Shown here: piece after piece, positions 28,468 to 37,973 of the stretch
Numbering within the stretch: the first letter of the stretch is position 1
Layout: each line of letters begins with the position of its first letter
The notes under the pieces: model-generated
What the model saw: only the letters and a program-made list of their open reading frames with translations
Told to the model about the DNA's origin: nothing
Database searches by the model: none
Assembly: GCA_023129485.1 (NCBI GenBank)
Contig: JAGMBY010000036.1
Location: 1-44,009, forward strand
DNA: 44,009 nucleotides
Direction of reading: 5' to 3'
Source of the DNA: Actinomycetes bacterium
GTDB taxonomy: Bacteria > Actinomycetota > Humimicrobiia > JAHJRV01
Position numbers and translations under genes: made by a program

Positions 28468-29247
28468 ATGGCAAGAGAGTTTGTTAATTATACTGTTGAA
28501 GATAAAGTTGCAACTATTGTTATTGATCGTCCTCCTGTAAATGCTTTAGATAGCAAAACTATGGAAGAATTAGACGAGGTATTAGGTGAGTTAGAAAAAG
28601 ATCCAAATGTGGCAGCAATTGTAATAACAGGTGGCGGAAAATATGCTTTCATTGCTGGTGCAGATGTAAAAGAGATGCCAAAACTTACTCCAGAGTTAGC
28701 AGAGGAGATGTCGGCGAAAGGACAAGCAATTTTAACGAAGATGGAGAAAATGGGGAAACCAGTTATAGCTGCTATAAACGGTCTTGCTCTTGGAGGAGGA
28801 TTGGAATTAGCCATGGCTACTGATATAAGAATAATCTCTGATAGAGCTCGTATAGGACAACCTGAAATAAATTTGGGTCTGTTCCCTGGTTGGGGTGGAA
28901 CCCAGAGACTTCCCAGAATAGTTGGTTTAGCAAAAGCAAAGGAGATGATTTTTACAGGGGATATGATAAGTGCTCAGGAGGCTATGCGAATAGGACTTGT
29001 TAATAAAGTTGTTCCAGATGGTGAAGAGCTAAAAGTAGCGAGGGATATCGCAAAAAAAATAATAAGCAAAGCACCAATTGCAGTAGCTAAATCCAAGAAT
29101 GCTATGGAGGAGGGTATTCAGGTATCATTGGAGGAAGGGTTAAAAAAAGAATCTGAGTTATTTGGAGAGATTTGTGGAACTGAGGATATGAAAGAAGGGG
29201 TAGCTGCATTTATTGAAAAGAGACAACCAAAATTTAAAGGAAAATAA
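28468..29247 (+). CDS. Enoyl-CoA hydratase/isomerase family protein
   Basis: 'IAGADVKEMPKL', 'KPVIAAINGLALGGGLELAMATDIRIISDRARIGQPEINLGLFPGWGGTQRLPR'. Confidence 0.95.
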   Translation: MAREFVNYTVEDKVATIVIDRPPVNALDSKTMEELDEVLGELEKDPNVAAIVITGGGKYAFIAGADVKEMPKLTPELAEEMSAKGQAILTKMEKMGKPVIAAINGLALGGGLELAMATDIRIISDRARIGQPEINLGLFPGWGGTQRLPRIVGLAKAKEMIFTGDMISAQEAMRIGLVNKVVPDGEELKVARDIAKKIISKAPIAVAKSKNAMEEGIQVSLEEGLKKESELFGEICGTEDMKEGVAAFIEKRQPKFKGK

Positions 29248-29427
29248 TTAGCAATTTCTATAAGAGTATCAAGTAGATTTATTTGCGTAAAATAAACAAA
29301 AGTTACACAAAACGAATATTATTTTTCAAAAAAGAGTTATAAATAATTTATCATTGAAGAACATCAAAAATTAAACAATATTAATAATTTATAAAAATCT
29401 GACAACTTCATTAGGAAGGAGGTGCAG

Positions 29428-30585
29428 ATGGATTATTCCATTTCAAAAGAACTTGAGTTGTTGCGTAAGACAGTAAGAGAGTTCTGTGAAAATGAAGTAG
29501 TGCCTGTAGTTGAAGATATGGATAGAGAAGGAAAGTTTCCTGAAGAAAATATAAAGAAGATGGCAAAATTGGGTTTAATGGGACTTCCCATTTCAAAAGA
29601 ATACGGTGGTGCTGGAGCAGGAATGTTAGGATACTGTATTGCTGTAGAGGAAATTGGGAAAGTTTGTAATTCACACGGTACAATTTTAGGAGCTCATACA
29701 TCTCTATGTTGTATGCCTATTGAGATGTTCGGGACAGAAGAACAAAAGCAGAAATACTTAGTGCCATTAGCAAGAGGTGAGAAACTTGGAGCATTTGCTT
29801 TAACGGAACCTAATGCTGGCTCAGATGCAGCTGCTATAGAAACTACAGCAGTAAGAGAGGGTGATTATTATATATTGAATGGAACTAAGATATGGATAAC
29901 CAATGCAGACAGAGCAGATGTAATTATAGTTTTAACAGTAACTGATAAAGCACTTGGAGCTCGAGGTGGAATAACTACACTCATAGTTGAGAAAGGTACG
30001 CCAGGGCTTTCAGTAGGAACATTAGAGGATAAGATGGGAATTAGAGGTTCAAGTACTGCTGAATTAATATTTGAAAATTGTAGAGTGCCAAAGGAAAATG
30101 TTTTAGGTGATGTTGGAGCAGGATTTATTGTTTTTATGAAAGGTCTTGATTGTGGTAGACTGTCACTTGCAGCAGGTTGTGTTGGAGGAGCTCAGGCATG
30201 TTTAGATGCATCAATAAAATTTGCTATGAATAGGATTCAATTTGGAAAACCTATATGGGAAAAACAGGCAATACAGTGGATGATTGCTGATATGGCAACA
30301 GAGGTATATGCAGCGAGGAATATGGTATATCATGCAATCTGGTTAAAAGAAACTGGTAAAAGGTTTACAAAAGAATCTGCAATGTGCAAGCTTTTTGCAT
30401 CTGAAATTCTCTGTAAAGCAATTGATACAGCATTACAGATTCATGGAGGTATGGGATACATGAAGAAATTCCCTATTGAGAGGATGTATAGAGATGCAAG
30501 AATAACAAGAATCTATGAAGGAACTAATGAAATTCAAAAACTTGTAATAGCTAATATGATTAGCAGGGAAATGAGGAGAGCATAA
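29428..30585 (+). CDS. Acyl-CoA dehydrogenase
   Basis: '[21 protein letters not shown]', '[18 protein letters not shown]', 'IQIHGGMGY'-type motif ([36 protein letters not shown]). ATG at 29428 follows aaggaggt. Confidence 0.95.
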   Translation: MDYSISKELELLRKTVREFCENEVVPVVEDMDREGKFPEENIKKMAKLGLMGLPISKEYGGAGAGMLGYCIAVEEIGKVCNSHGTILGAHTSLCCMPIEMFGTEEQKQKYLVPLARGEKLGAFALTEPNAGSDAAAIETTAVREGDYYILNGTKIWITNADRADVIIVLTVTDKALGARGGITTLIVEKGTPGLSVGTLEDKMGIRGSSTAELIFENCRVPKENVLGDVGAGFIVFMKGLDCGRLSLAAGCVGGAQACLDASIKFAMNRIQFGKPIWEKQAIQWMIADMATEVYAARNMVYHAIWLKETGKRFTKESAMCKLFASEILCKAIDTALQIHGGMGYMKKFPIERMYRDARITRIYEGTNEIQKLVIANMISREMRRA

Positions 30586-30636
30586 AAAGAGTATTAATTT
30601 AAAATATTAATTTAATAATAAATTTTTGGGGGTAAT

Positions 30637-31422
30637 ATGAGATTTATTGTTTGTATTAAACAGGTTCCTGATACAACAAGTGTAAAAATTGATAAGAGAA
30701 CAGGAAGACTTATTAGAGAAGGAATTCCAACCATTATAAATCCTGAAGACAAAAATGCTTTAGAAGCAGCTCTTAGTTTAAAAGAAAAATATGAAGGTGA
30801 GATTATAGTTATTTCAATGGGACCTCCCCAGGCAGATGAGGCATTAAGAGAAGCATTGGCTATGGGTGCTGATAGAGCAATACTTCTTACTGATAGAGCA
30901 TTTGCTGGAGCAGATACGATGGCTACTGCATACTCATTAGGATCAGCTGTTAAGAAAATAGGGGAATATGATTTAATTTTATGCGGGAGACAAGCAATTG
31001 ATGGAGATACTGCACAAGTTGGTCCGCAATTGGCAGAATTTTTAAAAGTTCCTCAAATAACTTATGTTTCAGAACTAAATATTGAGGAAAATAAAGTGGT
31101 TGCAATTCAGGAACTAGAGGATAAGAGAGTAAGATGGGAGGCAAGTTTGCCTGCTCTTCTAACAATAACTTCAGAAGCAAATAAGCCTAGATACCCTTCA
31201 GCATATGGAATTATGGACGCATATAGAGAAAAGGAAGTTGAAACATGGGAGAAAAAGCATTTGGACATTGATGAAGAAAGGATAGGATTGGAAGGCTCTC
31301 CCACTTCAGTTAAAAGAATTTTCTCTCCAGAACCAAAAGGTAAAGGTGAGATTATAAAAGAAGAACCTAAAGAATCTGCTGAGATTTTATTTAATCGTCT
31401 AAGAGCAAAGAACATAATATAA
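30637..31422 (+). CDS. etfB: Electron transfer flavoprotein beta subunit
   Basis: 'IVCIKQVPDTTSVKIDKRTGRLIREGIPTIINPEDKNALEAAL', 'LCGRQAIDGDTAQVGPQLAEFL'. Confidence 0.95.
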   Translation: MRFIVCIKQVPDTTSVKIDKRTGRLIREGIPTIINPEDKNALEAALSLKEKYEGEIIVISMGPPQADEALREALAMGADRAILLTDRAFAGADTMATAYSLGSAVKKIGEYDLILCGRQAIDGDTAQVGPQLAEFLKVPQITYVSELNIEENKVVAIQELEDKRVRWEASLPALLTITSEANKPRYPSAYGIMDAYREKEVETWEKKHLDIDEERIGLEGSPTSVKRIFSPEPKGKGEIIKEEPKESAEILFNRLRAKNII

Positions 31423-31518
31423 AAATGAATTATAAAAAGTGATTAATAGATTTATATAGCAAAGTTAGTAAATGAATTAAAAATATTAAATCAAAACAAA
31501 ATAAGATTGGGGGTAAAT

Positions 31519-32727
31519 ATGGCAATTTCTATTGATAGAGATTTGTGTAATGGATGCGGTCTTTGTGTAGAAATATGTCCCTTCAATGGAGTAAAGCTTG
31601 ATGAAGAAAATATTGCTGTTTTACTTGATGCCTGTAATGAATGTGGAGCTTGTATTGATGAATGTCCAGTAGAGGCAATATCTGTAACTGTAATAAAGGA
31701 GGGAATAATCGATGTAAGTCAATATTCCGGTGTATGGACATTTGCTGAGCAAAGAGACGGAAAACTAACTAGAGTTGCGAGACAATTAGTTGGAAAAGCA
31801 CGTCAACTTGCTGATATTTTAGGAGTAAGAGTTGAAACAGTGCTTTTAGGTCATGACATTGCTAATTTAGCTCAAGAATTGATTCAATGTGGTGCTGATA
31901 ATGTATATATAATAGATCACCCATTATTAGAGAATTATCAAACAGATTTATATACAAAGGCAATTTATGATCTTACTATAGAGAAAAAACCAGAGGTATT
32001 CATTTTTGGAGCAACACATATGGGGAGAGATTTAGCTCCCAGACTTGCTCAAAGAATAACAACAGGACTAACTGCAGATTGCACAGAACTTACAATAGAT
32101 GAAGTTGAAAGACTTCTTCTTCAAACAAGACCAGCTTTTGGTGGAAATATCATGGCTACAATTACATGTAAAAATCATAGACCTCAGATGGCAACAGTTA
32201 GACCTGGTGTGTTCAGGGAACCAGAAAAGGATCCAACAAGAAAAGGAAATGTTATTAATATAACCCCAGAAATTTCAGAATCTAATATTCTTACTCATTT
32301 AGTTAAATTCCTAAAGTTGGAGAAGAAAATAGTTAAACTTGAGGAAGCAGAAGTGATAGTTTCTGGAGGAAGAGGATTGAAAAAACCTGAAAACTTTTCT
32401 CTAATTCAAGAACTTGCTGACCTATTAGGAGGTGAGGTTGGCGCTTCAAGGGCAGCAGTTGATGCAGGATGGATATCAAAAGACCACCAGGTAGGTCAGA
32501 CTGGTAAAACTGTATCTCCAAAACTTTATATTGCTTGTGGCATTTCAGGAGCTATTCAGCATAGAGCTGGTATGCAAACATCAGAAACAATTGTTGCTAT
32601 AAATAAAGATCCAGAAGCCCCTATATTCAAAATTGCTGATATTGGAATAGTAGGTGATTTATTTAGAGTTGTTCCCGAACTTATCTCGGTACTCAAAGTT
32701 AAAAAGGAGAAAGAGATGGTTGTATAG
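31519..32727 (+). CDS. etfA: Electron transfer flavoprotein alpha subunit with N-terminal 2x[4Fe-4S] ferredoxin domain
   Basis: N-terminal '[16 protein letters not shown]...CNECGACIDECPVEAI' followed by EtfA 'GGRGLKKPENFSLIQELADLLGGEVGASRAAVDAGWI...QVGQTGKTVSPKLYIACGISGAIQHRAGM'. Confidence 0.95.
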   Translation: MAISIDRDLCNGCGLCVEICPFNGVKLDEENIAVLLDACNECGACIDECPVEAISVTVIKEGIIDVSQYSGVWTFAEQRDGKLTRVARQLVGKARQLADILGVRVETVLLGHDIANLAQELIQCGADNVYIIDHPLLENYQTDLYTKAIYDLTIEKKPEVFIFGATHMGRDLAPRLAQRITTGLTADCTELTIDEVERLLLQTRPAFGGNIMATITCKNHRPQMATVRPGVFREPEKDPTRKGNVINITPEISESNILTHLVKFLKLEKKIVKLEEAEVIVSGGRGLKKPENFSLIQELADLLGGEVGASRAAVDAGWISKDHQVGQTGKTVSPKLYIACGISGAIQHRAGMQTSETIVAINKDPEAPIFKIADIGIVGDLFRVVPELISVLKVKKEKEMVV

Positions 32728-33136
32728 AAAATTCATAATACTTATTTTACTCTTTTTATTAATAAAAACTATAAGAATAAGTTTTCAAAAATTAGAATTT
32801 TAACACCTCTTTTTTACTTTGTATTTATTAATATTATACGGAGGCTTTTGTAACCCTGTTTCGAATTGACCAATTAATTTTTGCAGAAATAAAAATAAAT
32901 TAATGAATTTTTCATCCTCAAAAATTTTGCTTACAAAAAATTTGCTTAACCTCACGATAGGATTCTTTCAGCTTTTCTCTCTTCAATTATTTACATATAC
33001 TATTTAATATATATGATGGTTAAAAATAGAATAAATTAGTAATAAAAAATAAAAAAACAAAATGAGTTATTAACAAGTTAAAAAGTGTTAAAATTTTAAA
33101 TAAAATTTAAAAAAATTTTGTAAATAGGGTGAGAAA

Positions 33137-34300
33137 ATGAATGAAATTAATTATAAAAAACAAAGTTCATCGTCAGATTATTTAAAAGGTTGTTTAATAG
33201 CTTTAGCTATTATTTCTATATTAATTATTAGTGTTGGCGTTATATTTGGAGTAGTAATTTTAAAAAGATTTCCAATTGTTTCATCTACTACTCAAATTAC
33301 TAAGGAAGAGACCGTAGAAGAAGTAGAGACTGTAAAGGAGCAAGAAATTATTAAAATCGAGGCAAAGGAAGTAAATCCTGTTGCAGCAGTAGCAAAAAAA
33401 GTTCAACCGAGCGTGGTAAATATTACTGTTGAGATAGTTCAATACGATATTTTTGATCGTGAAGTTCTAGTTCCGGGTATTGGCAGTGGAGTAATTTTTT
33501 CAGAAGATGGTTATATATTAACTAATGACCATGTTGTTGGAGAAGCTGAAAACATTGAAGTGACATTTTTTAATGGTGAAAAAATAAAAGCAGATTTAGT
33601 CGGGACTGAACCACGTGCTGATATTGCTGTGATTAAAGTTGATAGAAAAGACTTAAGGCCAGCAGAATTTATATCTGTTAAAGATATAGAAGTAGGAGAT
33701 TTAGCAGTTGCAATCGGGAGTCCATTTGGATTTCAGCAGACTGTTACTTCAGGAGTAGTCAGCGCACTTGGAAGAGAAATATTAGAATTATATGAATATG
33801 AAGGTAAGGAGTTAGTAGTTGATTTAATTCAGACAGATGCTGCAATAAATATGGGAAACAGTGGAGGTGCTTTGGCTAACATAGAAGGTAAAGTAATGGG
33901 GATTAATACAATAATAGTAAGTCCTACAATGACATATGCTGGATTAGGTTTTGCCATTCCAAGTGATATAGCAACAAATATTGCAAATCAATTAATAAAA
34001 TATGGTAAATCCAGAATACCAATAATTGGTATAAGTATGGGAGATTCAACTGACCCAAATGTTCCTGGGGCATTGGTTTATCAGGTAATTAAAGGACTGC
34101 CCGCTGAAAAAGCAGGAATAAAAGCTGGAGATATTATTACTAAATGTAATGACATTGTATTGAAAGATTTATGGGATTTAAAGGCGGAAATTATTAAACA
34201 CAATGTTGGTGATAAATTGGAATTGGAGATATATAGAGACGGAAAAATTTTTCCAACAACAGTAGAATTAGTAGATGCTCCTCCAGAATATTGGAGATAA
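33137..34300 (+). CDS. HtrA/DegP-like S1C serine protease with PDZ domain
   Basis: N-terminal TM; 'GSGVIFSEDGYILTNDHVV', 'PRADIAVIKV', 'QTDAAINMGNSGGALANIEGKVMGIN'; PDZ 'PAEKAGIKAGDIITKCND'. Confidence 0.93.
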   Translation: MNEINYKKQSSSSDYLKGCLIALAIISILIISVGVIFGVVILKRFPIVSSTTQITKEETVEEVETVKEQEIIKIEAKEVNPVAAVAKKVQPSVVNITVEIVQYDIFDREVLVPGIGSGVIFSEDGYILTNDHVVGEAENIEVTFFNGEKIKADLVGTEPRADIAVIKVDRKDLRPAEFISVKDIEVGDLAVAIGSPFGFQQTVTSGVVSALGREILELYEYEGKELVVDLIQTDAAINMGNSGGALANIEGKVMGINTIIVSPTMTYAGLGFAIPSDIATNIANQLIKYGKSRIPIIGISMGDSTDPNVPGALVYQVIKGLPAEKAGIKAGDIITKCNDIVLKDLWDLKAEIIKHNVGDKLELEIYRDGKIFPTTVELVDAPPEYWR

Positions 34301-34449
34301 TATTTTTAATTTCAAGAAATTTTTAACTTATAAAATTGATAATAAGACTTTTTATCAGTTGCCCTCCTTTAATGACACAGGTTATAAGAGCGTAATTTAA
34401 AGAATCATCCTTCTATTTAATTTTTTTATATTTATTTATAGATTCTTAT

Positions 34450-34475
34450 ATCCTCTATCAATTATGATAGGGGAT
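34450..34475. promoter_or_regulatory. Inverted repeat directly upstream of a consensus -10 (TATAAT, 34481-34486)
   Basis: atcctctatca-atta-tgataggggat: 11-bp arms with one G-U pair if transcribed; about 75 nt before the ECF sigma start. Confidence 0.4.
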
Positions 34476-34549
34476 TCTGATATAATAATTTTAAAAATCT
34501 GAAAAGATTAAAAAGACAAATCATATTTGTATTAATAAAAAAAGACAAC

Positions 34550-35170
34550 ATGGATATTTCAGAAAGTAAATCCACTAAAAATAGAAGTGTCAAGTCGTAT
34601 CAAGATTTAAGAGACAAATTTTTAATAGCTCGTGCAAGAAAAGGTGATAATCTTGCATTTGAAGCTATAGTAAATAGATACAAAAATCAGGTATTTACCT
34701 CCGCTTTTTTCATAATGGGAAACAGCCATGATGCTTCAGATGCTGCACAAGAGGTATTTTTAAAAATTTACAAATCACTTCATAAATTCGGTGGGAGATC
34801 CAAATTTTCTACCTGGCTTTTTAGAGTAACTACAAATACCTGTATTGATCTTATAAGAAAGAGAAAAAGAATTACTCATAAAACAAAAGAATTGGATTTG
34901 GAGAAAGATAAAAAATTTTCAGATCGCTTAAATATTGAAAGATTCTCGTCTGTTGAGAGTGAATTTTTAAGAAGTGAGGATATGAAAAGAATTATTGAAA
35001 GCATTATCTCATTACCAGTTAAATACAGAGTTCCTATAGTATTGAGGGATATCTATGGATATTCCTATAGGGAAATAGCAAAATATCTAAAGCAACCTTT
35101 AGGAACCTTAAAATGTAATATCTTCAGAGGTCGCAGGATACTAAGAGACACTATATACAGAAAAACATAG
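34550..35170 (+). CDS. ECF-type RNA polymerase sigma factor
   Basis: 'FEAIVNRYKNQVFTSAFFIMGNSHDASDAAQEVFLKIYKSLHKFGGRSKFSTWLFRVTTNTCIDLIRKRKR' and 'PVKYRVPIVLRDIYGYSYREIAKYLKQPLGTLKCNIFRGRRILR'. Confidence 0.93.
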   Translation: MDISESKSTKNRSVKSYQDLRDKFLIARARKGDNLAFEAIVNRYKNQVFTSAFFIMGNSHDASDAAQEVFLKIYKSLHKFGGRSKFSTWLFRVTTNTCIDLIRKRKRITHKTKELDLEKDKKFSDRLNIERFSSVESEFLRSEDMKRIIESIISLPVKYRVPIVLRDIYGYSYREIAKYLKQPLGTLKCNIFRGRRILRDTIYRKT

Positions 35171-35294
35171 AATATTAATTTTTCTATATTAATTTAAGTG
35201 GAATAAAAATGATAATCCGTTTTCTTTAATTAGTAATATAAAATTATTGACATTAAACATATTTAGTAGTATTTTTTTAAATACAATTAAATAT

Positions 35295-35458
35295 TAAGCA
35301 TTCAAGAAGTCTTAAAAGTTAAGAGGGAAATCGGTGAAAATCCGATGTGGTCCCGCCACTGTAACTGGGTTACTTTTTAAAATATGCCACTGAACTATAT
35401 GTTTGGGAAGGCTTAAAAAGTGTAAGACCAGAAGTCAGGATACCTCGCTTGAATGTTT
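35295..35458 (+). ncRNA. Cobalamin (AdoCbl-type) riboswitch
   Basis: Conserved boxes 'gagggaaatcggtgaaaatccgatgtggtcccgccactgtaa', 'tgccactg', 'tgggaaggc', 'gaccagaagtcaggatacc', closed by P1 agcattcaag/cttgaatgtt. Upstream of btuF. Confidence 0.95.
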
Positions 35459-35577
35459 AAATTACTACTCTTCGAGGAAAGAGAGGTGATTTTTTTATGG
35501 AAAAAATCTTTTTATAAATTTTAATGGTAATTTTAATTATTAAAGATTTTAAATCTATGATTATAAGGAGAGAATAA

Positions 35578-36663
35578 ATGGTAAACTTAAATAATTCAAA
35601 AGATAAAATTAAGTTCAATCTATTTAAAATTGGTTTGAAAGAAAGTTTGAAAACTCTAACTACAATAATAACTATTTTTGCTGTTTTTAGCACACTATTA
35701 TTTGGATGTAAGCCAAGGACTGCGGTAATTGAAAAGCCTACTGAGATTATTGAGGAAGCAACAGAACCTGCAACTGAAGAAGCTACAACTGAAGGGCCAA
35801 CAACTGAAACAGTCGAGGAAGAAACATTTAAAATAGAATATCCAATAACAGTTACAGATGATATAGATAAAGAAGTTAGTTTAACAGAAGAACCTGATAA
35901 AATAATATCCTTAGCCCCTGGAAATACAGAGATACTATTTACTCTCGGCTTAGGAGAAAAGGTAGTTGGTGTAGATAATTTTAGTAATTATCCTGAGGAA
36001 GCTGAATCTATTGAAAAGATTGGGGATGCATTTAATTTGAATATGGAAAAAATCATTGAACTTGAACCAGATTTAATTCTAACATTAAAAGGTAATGAAG
36101 AAGAAATTAATGAATTTTTAAACCAGGGAATTGCCGTTTACACTTTAGATGCGAATAATATGGATAATGTTTTAGAAGATATCAGTGAGATTGGTAAATT
36201 AACAAATAGTTTTGATAGAGCAAAAAAATTAGTTTCTGAAATGCAAGAAAAAATAGATGAGATAAAAAGCTTGATAGCTGATGTATCAGAGGAGGATAAG
36301 CCAAAAGTATTTTATATGGTTGGAAATGAGCCAATATGGTCTACTGGAAGTGGAACTTTTATAAATGACTTAATTGAGCGAGCTAATGGAATTAATATAG
36401 TTGCTTCCGATGGCTTAGAAGGTTGGCTCGTATATAGTTTAGAGAAATTAATAGAGCATAATCCAGATGTGATTATTGCTCCAAAATCTTTAGCTCCAAC
36501 TCCAGAAACCATAACAAATGATGAAAGACTTTCTTCAATCAAGGCTGTTTTAGAAAATAGAGTAGTTATTGTGGATGATGATCCAGTACAAAAAATTGGA
36601 CCTAGGATAGTCGAGGGGTTCCTACAAATTGCACAAGCACTATATCCTGATATTGAATTTTAA
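35578..36663 (+). CDS. btuF: Cobalamin/corrinoid ABC transporter substrate-binding lipoprotein
   Basis: Lipobox 'STLLFGC'; 'PDKIISLAPGNTEILFTLGLGEKVVGVDNFSNYPEEAESIEKIGDAFNLNMEKIIELEPDLIL'. Downstream of the B12 riboswitch. Confidence 0.92.
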   Translation: MVNLNNSKDKIKFNLFKIGLKESLKTLTTIITIFAVFSTLLFGCKPRTAVIEKPTEIIEEATEPATEEATTEGPTTETVEEETFKIEYPITVTDDIDKEVSLTEEPDKIISLAPGNTEILFTLGLGEKVVGVDNFSNYPEEAESIEKIGDAFNLNMEKIIELEPDLILTLKGNEEEINEFLNQGIAVYTLDANNMDNVLEDISEIGKLTNSFDRAKKLVSEMQEKIDEIKSLIADVSEEDKPKVFYMVGNEPIWSTGSGTFINDLIERANGINIVASDGLEGWLVYSLEKLIEHNPDVIIAPKSLAPTPETITNDERLSSIKAVLENRVVIVDDDPVQKIGPRIVEGFLQIAQALYPDIEF

Positions 36664-36734
36664 AAAATCAATTAATATTATAAAAGTATAAAAATGATAT
36701 CATAAAATTTAGCTATATTTCCATAAAGAATAAC

Positions 36735-37784
36735 TTGGAAAAAAAGAAAAAGCTTCTAAAATATATAATTTTTTTAATTATACTTTTAACATTAGCAATT
36801 TTTATTGCTACTTGTGTCGGTTCTGCCAATATTCAACCGAAGGAAATATTTACTATTTTAATCAAAAATATTCCATTTTTTGGAAGTAATTTAGCAATAA
36901 AACAAGTAGTTTCTCCCAAAAATGAAACAATAATTTGTCAAATAAGACTTCCAAGAATTATTTCATCAGTTATTGTTGGATTTGTATTGGCAGCTGCTGG
37001 AGTAATATATCAGGGTATATTTAGAAACCCTATGGCAGATCCTTATATAATTGGTGTTTCATCAGGGGCATCACTTGGAGCAACTATAGCATTTATTTTA
37101 GGTTTAGGAACTGGATTTCTTGGAATATCTACTGTTTCAATAATGGCTTTTATATGTGCTATAGTTACTGTTTTCATTGTTTATCAATTATCTAAAATGG
37201 GAGAGAGGGTCCCCATAAGTAATCTTATTTTAGCTGGATTTGCTATTGGCGCTTTACTTAATTCTATGGTCTATTTTCTCTTGATAGCCAAAACAGATGA
37301 TATGCAAAGGATTATTTTCTGGATGTTAGGAGGATTTACAACAGCAAGTTGGGATAAGATAAAGATTCTCACAATACCAATAGTTTTAACTTTTATTATT
37401 ATCTTCTTCTATTTAAGAGAACTTAATATTTTAACTTTAGGAGACAAAAGAGCAACCCAATTAGGGGTTAATATAGAAAAGATAAAAAGAATTTTATTAA
37501 TTTTAGCTTCAATATTAGCCTCATTAGGTGTGGCAATTGGGGGATTAATAGCATTTATTGGGCTAATTACACCTCACATAATGAGATTAATTGTTGGTTC
37601 AGATAATAGGATTTTATATCCAACATCAGCTCTAACTGGTTCCCTAATTTTAATTTTTTCTGATACTATTGCAAGGACTATAACATCACCGAGAGAGATT
37701 CCAGTAGGAATTATCACTGCAGCAATAGGTGCTCCATATTTCCTATATCTTATGAAAACTAAGGGGAGAGAGATTTTTAAATAA
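36735..37784 (+). CDS. btuC: FecCD/BtuC-family ABC transporter permease
   Basis: 'RLPRIISSVIVGFVLAAAGVIYQGIFRNPMADPYIIGVSSGASLGATIAFILG' and 'GGLIAFIGLITPHIMRLIVGSDNRILYPTSALTGS'. Confidence 0.93.
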   Translation: MEKKKKLLKYIIFLIILLTLAIFIATCVGSANIQPKEIFTILIKNIPFFGSNLAIKQVVSPKNETIICQIRLPRIISSVIVGFVLAAAGVIYQGIFRNPMADPYIIGVSSGASLGATIAFILGLGTGFLGISTVSIMAFICAIVTVFIVYQLSKMGERVPISNLILAGFAIGALLNSMVYFLLIAKTDDMQRIIFWMLGGFTTASWDKIKILTIPIVLTFIIIFFYLRELNILTLGDKRATQLGVNIEKIKRILLILASILASLGVAIGGLIAFIGLITPHIMRLIVGSDNRILYPTSALTGSLILIFSDTIARTITSPREIPVGIITAAIGAPYFLYLMKTKGREIFK

Positions 37785-37789
37785 AATAT

Positions 37790-37857
37790 GTTGTCATTCT
37801 AAGAAACCTTTAGAGCCTGCCCTCGAGCAAAGCGAAGGGTTGCGAAGAATCTTATTG
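37790..37857. repeat. Dispersed intergenic repeat, copy 5
   Basis: gttgtcattctaagaaacctttagagcctgccctcgagcaaagcgaagggttgcgaagaatctta, between btuC and btuD. Confidence 0.75.
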
Positions 37858-37879
37858 TGAAGAAAATTAATAATTTTGA

Positions 37880-37932
37880 GCTTTGGGTATACTTTCTTGA
37901 CTGAAAATGTCTTCGAAAGTATACCACAAAGC
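37880..37932. repeat. Long inverted repeat between btuC and btuD
   Basis: gctttgggtatactttc (37880-37896) versus gaaagtataccacaaagc (37915-37932), 18-nt spacer; one-base bulge only. Confidence 0.8.
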
Positions 37933-37973
37933 AATATAAAAAATTGAAAGACAAGAAAGATTTTTAAATAAGA

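Noticed and set aside
18487-32965. Shared 'gataggattc' segments at about 18490 and 32957
   Set aside because: Only about 10 identical bases with diverging flanks; expected by chance in 44 kb of AT-rich DNA.
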